64,000 nt of DNA from Pseudopyrenochaeta lycopersici (lineage: Eukaryota > Ascomycota > Dothideomycetes > Pleosporales > Pseudopyrenochaetaceae), in the NCBI GenBank assembly GCA_003313425.1, contig NHZP01000001.1:1736001-1800000 (forward strand), written 5' to 3'. Every line of letters begins with the position of its first letter. Position 1 is the stretch's first letter. The position numbers and the translations under genes were made by a program. Below the pieces are notes generated by a model. It did not search any database. It saw only the letters and a list, made by a program, of their open reading frames with translations, and had not been told where the DNA came from. This document shows positions 54,801 to 63,561 of this stretch, piece by piece.

Positions 54801-55751
54801 GAGACGGAAATGATCCGACTTCAGCCCCAATTTTTCCACAGAAGTGATCGTTGCAGACGCTTCATCAACGATGAGCTCTTGATTTTTCCATGACAAGCCT
54901 TTGACGAAGAGGCCGACAAGATCGCTTTTCTCCTGTTCAAAAAAGCAAAATAGTCGAATTTGGGCGTCTCTTGCGAGTAATGCAAAGTCTTCGAGTAAAC
55001 TGTTCAAGATTTCGGAATCCTTCTCGAGAATCTTCAGCAAGCCTGATGGGGCACCCATACCAATGGTCTCTGCCATCTCAGCGAGCACCATTGCTTTTGA
55101 TTGTGTTTTCGTGCCATGGAATGGCGTACCCAGAAAGATACATCCAGCGACCCAAGGGTACACAGACGGAAAGTCGTTTTGTCGCAGCCGTGACGTTAAT
55201 AACGCTTTCTCGAGGATAATGCCGCCTAAGCAATGGCAAACAAAGATTATAGGCGTTTTGGTTTCTGTCTAAACAACATTAGTAGGATATCTAGTGGAAC
55301 AGAAGTAGTCACCTCACTCCTCTTGAGCGATCGAGCGCATAGAGCAGCTGATTCGCCACATTCTCTATCCGTTGATTGACAGAACCCTTGCCGAACCATT
55401 GCGACTGATACTGGAAAACACTGATGCGGCAATTTGGTATCTTACGAGCCAGCATATTTGGGTCGCGCAGCCAGTTCACTTTTTCGTGCTTCCATGTCCA
55501 TTCTGGATTAGCACCGAGGCCCGGTATGGCAATGATGCTGCACAGATTAGCTCTGTTCGATATCCTTGGGGTTGGAATTGCTAACTCGATCTTAATCGAA
55601 CTTTTTGATGATGGTTGTTCATCGTTGGGATACACGATCTCAAGTCCAGGATTGATTTGCTCTGCTTGTGAGCATACTGATGTCCGATGTCATTATTAAC
55701 GCTTACCTGTGGATCAAATTTCGAATGCTGGACTTTCGTTGCCGTAGCCAT
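48847..55751 (-). CDS. NLR-like STAND protein: hydrolase-NTPase-ankyrin with prion-like tail, 8 exons, 2186 aa
   Basis: Putative intracellular receptor of the fungal NLR kind. Exons: 55751-55707, 55659-55318, 55268-51991, 51942-51916, 51867-51777, 51727-51625, 51571-51166, 51115-48847; they sum to 2187 codons. Residues 1-280: alpha/beta hydrolase like the SesB-type domain (IIAIPGLGANPEWTW, VCHCLGGIILEKAL, FLGTPFHGTK), with Cys142 where the nucleophile Ser is expected. Residues 330-720: STAND NTPase (LLWVHGKAGTGQGA at about 383-394, VYIVVYGLEQL at about 492-502, LLLSRSGRPNIEKVL) and a winged-helix-like part (APTLRELAIMAGL); Walker A Lys and Walker B Asp are missing. Then an acidic/Lys linker (EDVKKEDNDEDGQEAEPDE), about twenty ankyrin repeats (about 910-1755), an acidic run (1765-1805) and a Pro/Gln/Ser/Tyr-rich tail (1865-2186). 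The ankyrin code crosses five introns, including a 27-nt exon. Immune or allorecognition roles are known for relatives; here they are inference. Confidence 0.87.
49993..50115 (-). repeat. Low-complexity acidic codon run
   Basis: GAA/GAT/GAC-type codons (CATCTT and CATCCT units on the plus strand) encode an almost pure Asp/Glu stretch of about 40 residues between the ankyrin block and the tail of the NLR-like protein. It resembles a slippage-prone microsatellite. Confidence 0.85.
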
Positions 55752-56156
55752 GGCTTCTGGCGCTCAAACAGAGTACTGAAGTCTTCATAAATACTCTTTA
55801 AATGAGCTAGAATTTTAGATTGAGAGAATACGCTAGGCGCCAGCGAAGCGACTGCTATAACCGCCCCTTCTTCCCCTGCATTTAACGCCTCCATCAAGCC
55901 CGAGCGTTGGGGCCGGGGACTTTTGGGGGCCAAATGCTCGAATGGGTTAAAGGTGTCGGATGCGTCAGCTGGTGGCTTGCTCTCAATTGGATTAGATCTC
56001 CGCGCTGGTGCCCGCCCGTGACGAGGCTCACAACGCTGAACTAGGCCTCATATCCGGGGGCCGAAGAGTTTCGCCCATAAAATACTCTCGCTCTTCCATC
56101 ATTATCCCCTCACCGATTTGCCAGATGCTAGCTAGTTCTGGCGGCTCTCATACGAG
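55752..56156. promoter_or_regulatory. Divergent promoter between NLR-like gene and membrane-protein gene
   Basis: These 405 bases separate the two divergent starts I propose. A 76-codon minus-strand frame at 55703-55933 crosses exon 1 but cannot be joined in frame to exon 2, so I treat it as leader sequence. Confidence 0.5.
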
Positions 56157-57225
56157 ATGCTTGACTATGCTACGGTAAGTTTAGCTTAGCTACATTGATG
56201 CAGACACTGATGTTGAGCAGCGGCCGCTTGACGTTCCTTTTCACGTCGCGCTATTAGAAACAGTAGACGTAGGTGAAAATGTGTCGCAACCCAAGATACC
56301 ACTACTGCCAGCAACGTTTCGCAACAAACACGTCATACAATCAGTCAATACTGATATCCACGGCTTTTTGGATGCCGAACTGAACGTAGATCGACTAAAT
56401 TGCGTGCATCAATGGCTATGGCTAGTAGGACTACCAACTACCCCGCGTCCTCTGCATTATCAAGTCGTTAAGAAGAGAGATATTGTGGTTACCGAGCAGC
56501 TCGATCTACATCTCGTGTGGACGTCGAAATCATCTGCTACGATTTTCATCAAGCCGCTGCCGCGTTTCCTACTGTGTCCAGCCTTTTGGCGATTGCACAT
56601 CTGTCCACATCCACATCTGTACCAAACAGCACTCGGCTTCCTGTTGTCATATGTTGCCCTCATCGAAAGAGAGGTCGATCTCAATATGGCGATCAACCAT
56701 GGCCTAATTCCCAAGGAAGTCACTTGGCCTGGCTGGGTGGAACTCGTGCAAGAGATCATCTGTGCACCGACTGAGCCCAAATCATATCCTGTCAATTTGA
56801 CCACAGCGTCGCCTTCCCCAGCACTCCAGCACCTTGCGCCGCTCAATCCGAGGTTTTACTATGGCGAGCTGCGTCTGGGTCGATTGAACTGGATATATCG
56901 ATTGGCTCTGGGCAACCCTCGGGGATATCTGAGCGGCTGTACCACGTACGGCGCCTTCATGCGAGACAATGTGAACTCTTTCATTACTCTGTTTGCATAC
57001 ACAACAATTGTTCTCTCAGCGATGCAAGTCGGGCTCGCAACAGACTTCCTTGTCAACAGCTATGCTTTCGGCATGGCCTCATATGTTTTTTCGATATTTT
57101 CCATTCTAGCCCCACTCGCCTGCATCGTGGGCATTCTCGGAATCATCTCCATGATGTTTGTCATTAACTTGGCCCGCACCCTGAAGATTCGAGGCACACG
57201 GCGGCGTCAAGGGGCTGAGATTTGA
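56157..57225 (+). CDS. Uncharacterised fungal membrane protein, 2 exons, 340 aa
   Basis: Family of filamentous fungi that I recognise by layout but not function. Exon 1 is only 18 nt (56157-56174, MLDYAT), exon 2 is 56221-57225; the 46-bp GTAAGT to CAG intron gives MLDYATRPLDVPFHVALLE. An ATG is otherwise missing upstream of the frame, which begins with GTG at 56281. The N-terminal cytosolic part has LNCVHQWLWLVGLPTTPRPLHYQ and IVVTEQLDLHLVWTS. The middle has FYYGELRLGRLNWIYRLALG and RGYLSGCTTYGAFMRDN. The C-terminus carries two strong spans (FAYTTIVLSAMQVGLATDFL, FSIFSILAPLACIVGILGII) and a basic end (KIRGTRRRQ). It is head-to-head with the NLR-like gene, so shared control is possible but unproved. 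Confidence 0.8.
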
Positions 57226-57895
57226 GGAAACAAGGAGGAATTGGAAGTGATTTCGAGGTCAAACTCTGGTCGAACCATGTTGCGCCGCAACTCCGGATGG
57301 AAGGGACGACTTAACACCACCGTCAACTACCTCACGGTATAAATTAAGGTATACCTAGGGGAACCTGTGATGAAGAGATATTCAGTGTGTCGTCTTGAGT
57401 GTGGGCGTTTTATTAGGGACTCAAAGGAGGGTAGCGGCCGCCAAACTCTACTCTTAAGGACGCACAGCGCAAGGCACAGATGGAGATTTATCTACACAGG
57501 GATTCCGGAGCAGCGAACAAAAAATGGGAACGTTGCCTCCCCAATGCCCACACAAAAATAAATCGTGATGGTAGGGACTGGTTGTGGATTTAGCCGCGAG
57601 GATGACTTGTTGCACAGTCATGGTTATGTCTGAGCTGTATATACTCTATTCCTAAACCGACTAACACGAGTGGTAGCCCCGTTCATTCAAAAGTTCAACA
57701 ATAATCTCTAAAGATAGGAGTTATATTGAAGTGATGATGAGGTCGTATCGAAGTATGTACCGTGTGTGACTGTCATATAAACATCGATCCATCAAAGTGA
57801 AGTATAGACAAGAATTCTATGTACATGCATGAACAGAAGGGTATAAGAGACTCATGATCGCAGCACTCATTTACAGAGTAGGTGTCTCGGCTCCC
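57226..57895. other. Intergenic region between convergent genes
   Basis: 670 bases with the 3' ends of the membrane-protein gene and the GH64-type gene. A GT-rich/AT-rich stretch without a recognisable gene. Confidence 0.4.
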
Positions 57896-59188
57896 TCAGT
57901 TGCCACCGACACCCACGGTAAATAATTGGGGACTGCCGTCGAACAACGTACCCGCGACATCATTACCACCGTCTGGGACGACATCATCGTATGGGAAAGC
58001 ATAGCCACGTCCATCCCGTTGAACTTGATGCACAATCCGAGAATAATGGTTCGTCGTCTCGTCCTTATAGTACGCACTCGGGTTGCTACCGTTCGGGAAC
58101 TGATTGCCGGGCGTGTTCAACAGGATGCTTCGATTGAACGCGGCAGCAAGGCGTGGGATCACAGCGTTGCGCGCCTGGTTCGAGCCCGTTGCGAATGGAC
58201 CGGTACTGCAGCTAAAAATGTCCTTTGCTGAAGGAGCGCCGAACTTGCCGGCTTCACCGAGCTCTAGTTCGTTGCCACGGACACGGCCTGTGAGATTGCC
58301 GGCTGCGGCCTGCGTGTTGATAGTTATATCTTCATTGCGGAACTTGTTCCACACGGCTTGTGTGTATGCGTCCCAGTAGTTGCCCCACGCATTATTATTC
58401 CCGACGAGAAGGTTGTTCGGGCTGAGTACCCTCAATGGGCGACCATTCGCCTCATAGATCAACTGATTCCAGGGCCTGCCATCACGCTGAGCTTGCGCCC
58501 GAAGCTCGTTGACTACTCTCTGGAAGCCATCGGGCGCCATGCCAGGTACTGTTTGCGTCCTCCCTTGAGTGTTGGTGAGGCTCAACGAAATGGGAATGCT
58601 GACAAAGTCAACATAGCTGATGTTCGCAAAAAGCTGCGCATCGTTGAACGTGAACTCGCAGAAGGTCCAGTTGATGTTGAAGTTCGCATCTGACGGGTTG
58701 GTTACGCTTGGCTCCACGACCGCGGGACCGGGGTTGAGGAGGAAGGTCAATTTAGCGTCCATACTGAACCAGATGCGGCCACCTGCAATCTTGGGGATCC
58801 TTACGTTGACAGTATTGCCTGGCGCGCCGAGTGGGATTGCTACATCGGCCTGGAGGGGTTGTAGGATTTGGCTAGGCGAGACAGGAAAGTAAATAGTCTG
58901 TCCGTCGGACTGCACGAATATTGGTGTGTTGTTTCGCTCGAGGGCGAGGCCGGTGATGTATGCGTAAACATTGCTGGAATTGCTCTTGTTCTGCAGCGCT
59001 ATTTGCAGTGTGCCAGGCGCGGCCTCTGCGAGGACTTGCTGTTGCTGCTGATTGGCTTCTGGAGCTGCTGCGCGTTTCTCGCTATTGGTGCTGGCGTTTG
59101 CTGGTGGACTAGTTGGAGTATTTCCTGCGCCACTGCGGTTCTGAAAGCTTTGGCGGCGCTTGTTGACAAATTTCTTGAATGACTTCAT
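57896..59188 (-). CDS. GH64/thaumatin-like beta-1,3-glucanase-type protein, 430 aa
   Basis: Resembles glycoside hydrolase family 64, endo-acting on beta-1,3-glucan. ATG at 59188; the frame extends 20 codons upstream only with a TTG start. Conserved-looking parts: LQIALQNKSNSSNVYAYITGLAL, GRIWFSMDAKLTFLLNPGP, INWTFCEFTFNDAQLFANISYVDFVSIPISLSL (the central WTFxEFT..nxlf.NiSyVDFv signature), LIYEANGRPLRVLSP, and FSCSTGPFA. The N-terminus is not a signal peptide but a basic amphipathic stretch (MKSFKKFVNKRRQSFQNRS) plus a Pro/Ala/Gln linker. No ATG-initiated alternative lies in the 160 bases before. It is either cytosolic, unconventionally exported, or has an unseen upstream exon. Catalytic residues were not assigned by eye. 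Confidence 0.8.
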   Translation of the reverse strand: MKSFKKFVNKRRQSFQNRSGAGNTPTSPPANASTNSEKRAAAPEANQQQQQVLAEAAPGTLQIALQNKSNSSNVYAYITGLALERNNTPIFVQSDGQTIYFPVSPSQILQPLQADVAIPLGAPGNTVNVRIPKIAGGRIWFSMDAKLTFLLNPGPAVVEPSVTNPSDANFNINWTFCEFTFNDAQLFANISYVDFVSIPISLSLTNTQGRTQTVPGMAPDGFQRVVNELRAQAQRDGRPWNQLIYEANGRPLRVLSPNNLLVGNNNAWGNYWDAYTQAVWNKFRNEDITINTQAAAGNLTGRVRGNELELGEAGKFGAPSAKDIFSCSTGPFATGSNQARNAVIPRLAAAFNRSILLNTPGNQFPNGSNPSAYYKDETTNHYSRIVHQVQRDGRGYAFPYDDVVPDGGNDVAGTLFDGSPQLFTVGVGGN

Positions 59189-62100
59189 GATGGTGGTGTT
59201 GATGCGGAACTTGCGGGAAGATGCGTCCGAGACTGGAGAAGTATCCAAATGGACTGGGATTGAGCGATCCGAGTTCCGGGAAAGACGATGAGGAGAGTGG
59301 TTTAAAGGCTGCGCAATGCAACACCGATTTCCTAGATTGCAGTAAATAAAGTTTGCGCCACTAAAGAAATATGGCTGGTCATTTATATGCTCGGTCGAGC
59401 ATGCGTCAACGCCTTGGATTCAGCGAATGCAGGGTCCAGCTGATGTCACACATGCGACGGTTTTGCTTAGGAGGTAAACCGGTTGCGGTCGGCAGCGCCC
59501 AACGCCAAATGTGCCATCGTCATTTAAGTGCCGTAGCCAATCAGAGCCCGAGATGCGGCACCACCATTTCGCGGCTCATTCGGGAATACCCCAACTTTCA
59601 TGACCACGCGTGGTGCGCTCGTGGCGGATGTTTTCCGGGGTTTTGCATGTGAAACAGAGTGTGGGTTGAATCATGGACTTGGGATTGGATGGGCCCGAGA
59701 TGCTGGGCAATATAGGAAAGGAAGGTGGTGTAATTTGAACAGCAGAGGAGCGCAAGCTTTGTCAAGATGCGAAAATATGCGTAAGATGTCGAAGGGAAGC
59801 AGTCATGAGGTGCCTCAGTTGCTGGAGAACCCATCACCGAGCACGTCTGATGATGAGAAAGAAGAGCGTTGTCGAGCGTTGAGTCGAGCGTCCTAAATCA
59901 CGGGCTTGCCAACCTTCGACTTGTCGGTAGGCCCAAGAAGGATCTGCCGGCCGTTTGCACACGTGCATCTATCGATGCGTCACAACCACATGCTTCTTAG
60001 TCCAGACTCTGGTGTTTCTATGGCTCCCTAGTGGTGCTCTGCTGTTCTTTGCATACTCGTTGAGCAAAGCGCTCCTGTTGTCCGGTGCTCATTGCAACGT
60101 TGGAAAGGAGCCACAGACCCTGTGCGTGCCATAGAGATCAACGAACTCAAAATTAGTAAGACGGTCAACAGATGATCAACGGCCATGCTGTTTGCTGTCG
60201 TAAAGTGGAAGGTACTTTGGTCTCAACGGGCAAGGTCTACATCTGCACTCGATGCATCCGATACCGCTTCACATCGAATGAGATATTAGCCGAGTTTAGC
60301 ACATTGTATATCTTGTTGGAGCAGGTAGAGACGGAGAACGGAATCCTAATTTGCAGGATGTGGAAGCGTGAGACGATTCTTTCCTGATCAAGGTTGATCA
60401 GGTAGTGAACTTTCGAGTGCGATATAATGTCGAAATTCCATTTTCATCAATTCTATACGTTGTCTTCAAAGTTATTATTTCTGACAGTGTTATGGTTACA
60501 GCGCTCAAGCCTTCAAGAGGTGGAAACTCTGGAGTCGGTGAAGTGAAATCCCTGACAATCTAACAATCAGCGACAGCTCAAAGCTAACAACGAGGTATGA
60601 CTGCTTCTTGCAGAGCTGCGATGGCACGTAGTGCGGGGACAGTCAGACTCGCTGTAACATCGGGTGGGAACGTGGCTGCTTGGGTAACGCTCATCGTGTT
60701 TCACTGACATTCTTTTGACTCTAACGCGAAGACATTGGTCATGAGACCCGTCTTCATAGAACCACATGGCGTCAGTAAATCTGTGCTGAGAATGTTGCAA
60801 TGTGAAAATGCGAGGCACTCGTGCTATGCCCAATCATCATTGCCAAGCAAGCCAAGAGGCATCTTTCGAGCCACGTTCTTGCTTCACTTGCTACTGAGCA
60901 AGAACCTAGATATCCTTGAAAAATATTGCAAGTACTTGGTCACAACAATACACGAGATGAAACGGTATACCAGATCCAAAGTTGAAGTGTAACGTGCGCC
61001 CTATAGACAAAGCGTCATTGAAAGAGAGGATATATGCAAAGAAGAGCTTGATCATCACCCTTCATACTCTATAAAACAAGGTAGCATAGAATCAGTGTGC
61101 TTCATGCGACTCTGTGGGGAAGTGTAATGTAGACGAGATGTACGTAGGCGGCCCTCAACGACGTGGGGTTTTTTGTTTTGCTCTTGGGAGGTTGAGGCCG
61201 AAGTTGCTGAGTTGAGTGGACAGAGAAAGACTTAGGAATATTAGTAAATTAGTCATACTGAAGGATAGAATATTATGTCAGCGTGGCTACAAAATTTTGT
61301 AGGAACACGTGATGTGCTTTGGCCTTGGGTTTGCTACAAAGAGGTTGAGTTGATCACAGACTTCCCTCAAAGCAGTTGAAAACAATAAGTATTGACGTTT
61401 GCACATCGCTGACAGGATACAGTTGTTTTATGACCTGATCTTGCGAGGCTCCTTGCTCTTTCTTCCCTGCTTTTCATACAGATGTGACTCTTAGTGAAAT
61501 TGAAGTGTAACGGCAGTGAAAGCTGTCTCATGGAATTATTAAAAGCATTTTTCACCAACATTAACGTTTAAAATTGCCCTTTTGTAATGAGCAATTTTTC
61601 CAACCCCTATTTATGTATCGTACATATCACTTCAAATGCATTTCTTTAAGATCGTGTATCGTGTGAGATTGAAGGAGCCATTTATTCCTGAACCCTCTCG
61701 TTGAAATGAAATGAATCTTCATTGTCTGTATTTCTGCTTAATTCTGATGTAAAATAATATCGAACAGCTGTAGGAGCTATTTCGCTTAACAGTGGCTGCT
61801 CTGAGAGATTTCACTCTATTATTCGAAGGTGTCATTGCTGTAGATCTCGCTCACCATCAACGTCAGCCTTTCACTACAACTTTCACCGTTCGTACCCTGG
61901 ACCTAGCGCATAACTATGGACCCTTACAGTAATAACAAGGATGACGCTCTCCTCTCCAAAACCTTTTTCTCGACGTATCCAGCGATGATCCACCTACAAA
62001 TCACTCAACTCGTTCTTCAGCAACATTTGCATTCAGTTACACCGCCAATTGCTCAGTCGCTGCTCTTATTCGCATAGTCCATTGAAAGACGTTGGCAGCG

Positions 62101-62220
62101 CAAGACATAAATTGTCAGTGTTCTATAATTAACTACTTTGATTTTTAGAACACTTACTGATTAAGTAGGGAATAGTTGAGTCCAGAAATACTCATTCCAA
62201 AGAATCCCAACCTAAACTCT
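59189..62220. other. Gene-poor, AT-rich interval, 3.0 kb
   Basis: No convincing gene. Open frames at 59600-59896 and 60172-60387 lack family features. Base composition shifts to AT-rich after about 60990. The left edge holds the promoter of the GH64-type gene (pyrimidine-rich leader on the minus strand); the right edge holds the promoter of the myristoylation-type gene. Confidence 0.5.
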
Positions 62221-63204
62221 ATGGGGAGCAAAATTTCGAAACCGAACATTATGGGATCTTCTAGTAGATCAGCAAGTAACACAAACCAAAGAGATCAATT
62301 CACTACGGCCTCAACGAGCACGCATGGAATCTCAATAGACGAGAAAGAGGCTACATCGACCGTCGCAAGACTAGAGACATGTGTTTTCGGTAGAATTATC
62401 GCAGCCAACAAAAAGCTTAGCCCGTTCCCTCCTTGCTCCCCCTATGGACACCTTCTAAATCCAGACAAGAGAGATCACATCAAATCATGGCTTGACAACA
62501 CACCCTCTGAATGGAAATTAGAAGATGCATTTACAGCTCGTGAAACATCAGTCGAAGTGTACACCGATTGGTTAGCTTGGTCCAAGGCCTCCGCGCATTC
62601 CTGGTTGTCCAAGCTCGATAGATTCGAGCAGCGCTTCCGAGCAGCAGGCCTAAAATACCATAAAATACCACATTCACTTCGCCACTCCACTGCACTTCTT
62701 AACATTTGCAGGAGCAATCAGAGTGTTCTGGCACGCTTGGCTCAGATTTTTGAGACCAATTGGTCACGGTCACAACAGTCCTTTTTCATCCCGTGGATGA
62801 AAATCTGGAATGTAGCCACCGAGATACTAGATGAAATTCACTCCTATCAGACAAATCCTGAGGACGTGGAGATTCTGCGGGTGACTCATTCCAAGTCAGA
62901 GCTTTCGCTCTCCCGTTTAGCTAGGCCGTTGCGCAACCTGGAGGATTCGCTCGTTTGGCTTGAGAATGCCATTCCATATCTCAGCGATCAGTCCAACAAT
63001 GATGACAGCGACCGATTGATGGACAAGCATAGCCGTGAAGGCAGCTTGTTACGGCAGTGGATCCAAACTTTTTTGGAAATCGAACATGGGTATGTTGCTC
63101 CCAAGTCTGGGTACACTGAGCATTATGTAGAGCTGATTTTGACTACGGGAGTGGAGCCTGAGAAATATTGGAGTACGCTTGTAGAGAAGGGCCGCGAGAT
63201 GTAG
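62221..63204 (+). CDS. Uncharacterised protein with MGSKISK myristoylation-type start, 327 aa
   Basis: I do not recognise a domain. I start at ATG 62221 rather than the TTG-led longer frame. The N-terminus MGSKISKP has Gly2, Ser6 and Lys7, the classic consensus for N-myristoylation. A Ser/Thr/Asn-rich linker of about 35 residues follows. The rest is helical: LETCVFGRIIAANKKLSP, SWLDNTPSEWKLEDAF, LDRFEQRFRAAGLKYH, WMKIWNVATEILDEIHSY, LEDSLVWLENAIPYL. No membrane span. Membrane attachment by lipid is inference. The 3' neighbour (63562 onward) shares the LDxxExxxRxAGLxYH pattern, so the two may be diverged tandem paralogues. Confidence 0.72.
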   Translation: MGSKISKPNIMGSSSRSASNTNQRDQFTTASTSTHGISIDEKEATSTVARLETCVFGRIIAANKKLSPFPPCSPYGHLLNPDKRDHIKSWLDNTPSEWKLEDAFTARETSVEVYTDWLAWSKASAHSWLSKLDRFEQRFRAAGLKYHKIPHSLRHSTALLNICRSNQSVLARLAQIFETNWSRSQQSFFIPWMKIWNVATEILDEIHSYQTNPEDVEILRVTHSKSELSLSRLARPLRNLEDSLVWLENAIPYLSDQSNNDDSDRLMDKHSREGSLLRQWIQTFLEIEHGYVAPKSGYTEHYVELILTTGVEPEKYWSTLVEKGREM

Positions 63205-63561
63205 GTCCTGTCGCTACGATACTTCACTACATTGTATCATGCTAGGAGAGAGCCTACTAGACTTCGTGTTCTGATAGAGTGAATTATCAATGCCTAATTG
63301 ATTGCAACAATTGAGTTGTAACTTAGCAATAGTTTACAAACAGGGGTTGAGGGGTGGGGGTGGGCGCTGAAAGGAATATGGAGGCATTGTGTAATGACAT
63401 ATACTGTTATTGTAGGCTTTGAGAGCACAATGTCATACGGGATCAACTATCTTTACACAACGTTCCTCCAAGAGCTTACATATAAAATCTTCTCCCAAGA
63501 ATACTGGTAATATGTTAAATCATTAACAACCAAAACAACATCAATCTGCAGAACAACCACA
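63205..63561. other. Intergenic region with G-quadruplex-type motif
   Basis: 357 bases between two same-strand genes. At 63343-63364 four G-runs (GGGG, GGGG, GGGGG, GGG) are separated by loops of 1-4 bases, fitting the usual G-quadruplex pattern on the plus strand. The rest appears to be the promoter of the downstream gene. Confidence 0.6.

Noticed and set aside
55703..55933. 76-codon minus-strand frame as first exon of the NLR-like gene
   Set aside because: It is open and ends at a good donor (GTAAGC), but its phase matches no acceptor that reaches exon 2 in frame. The ATG at 55751 in another frame uses the same donor and fits.
59600..59896. 98-codon plus-strand frame near the GH64-type promoter
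   Set aside because: No recognisable domain; lies in the promoter side of a divergent region and has mixed composition.
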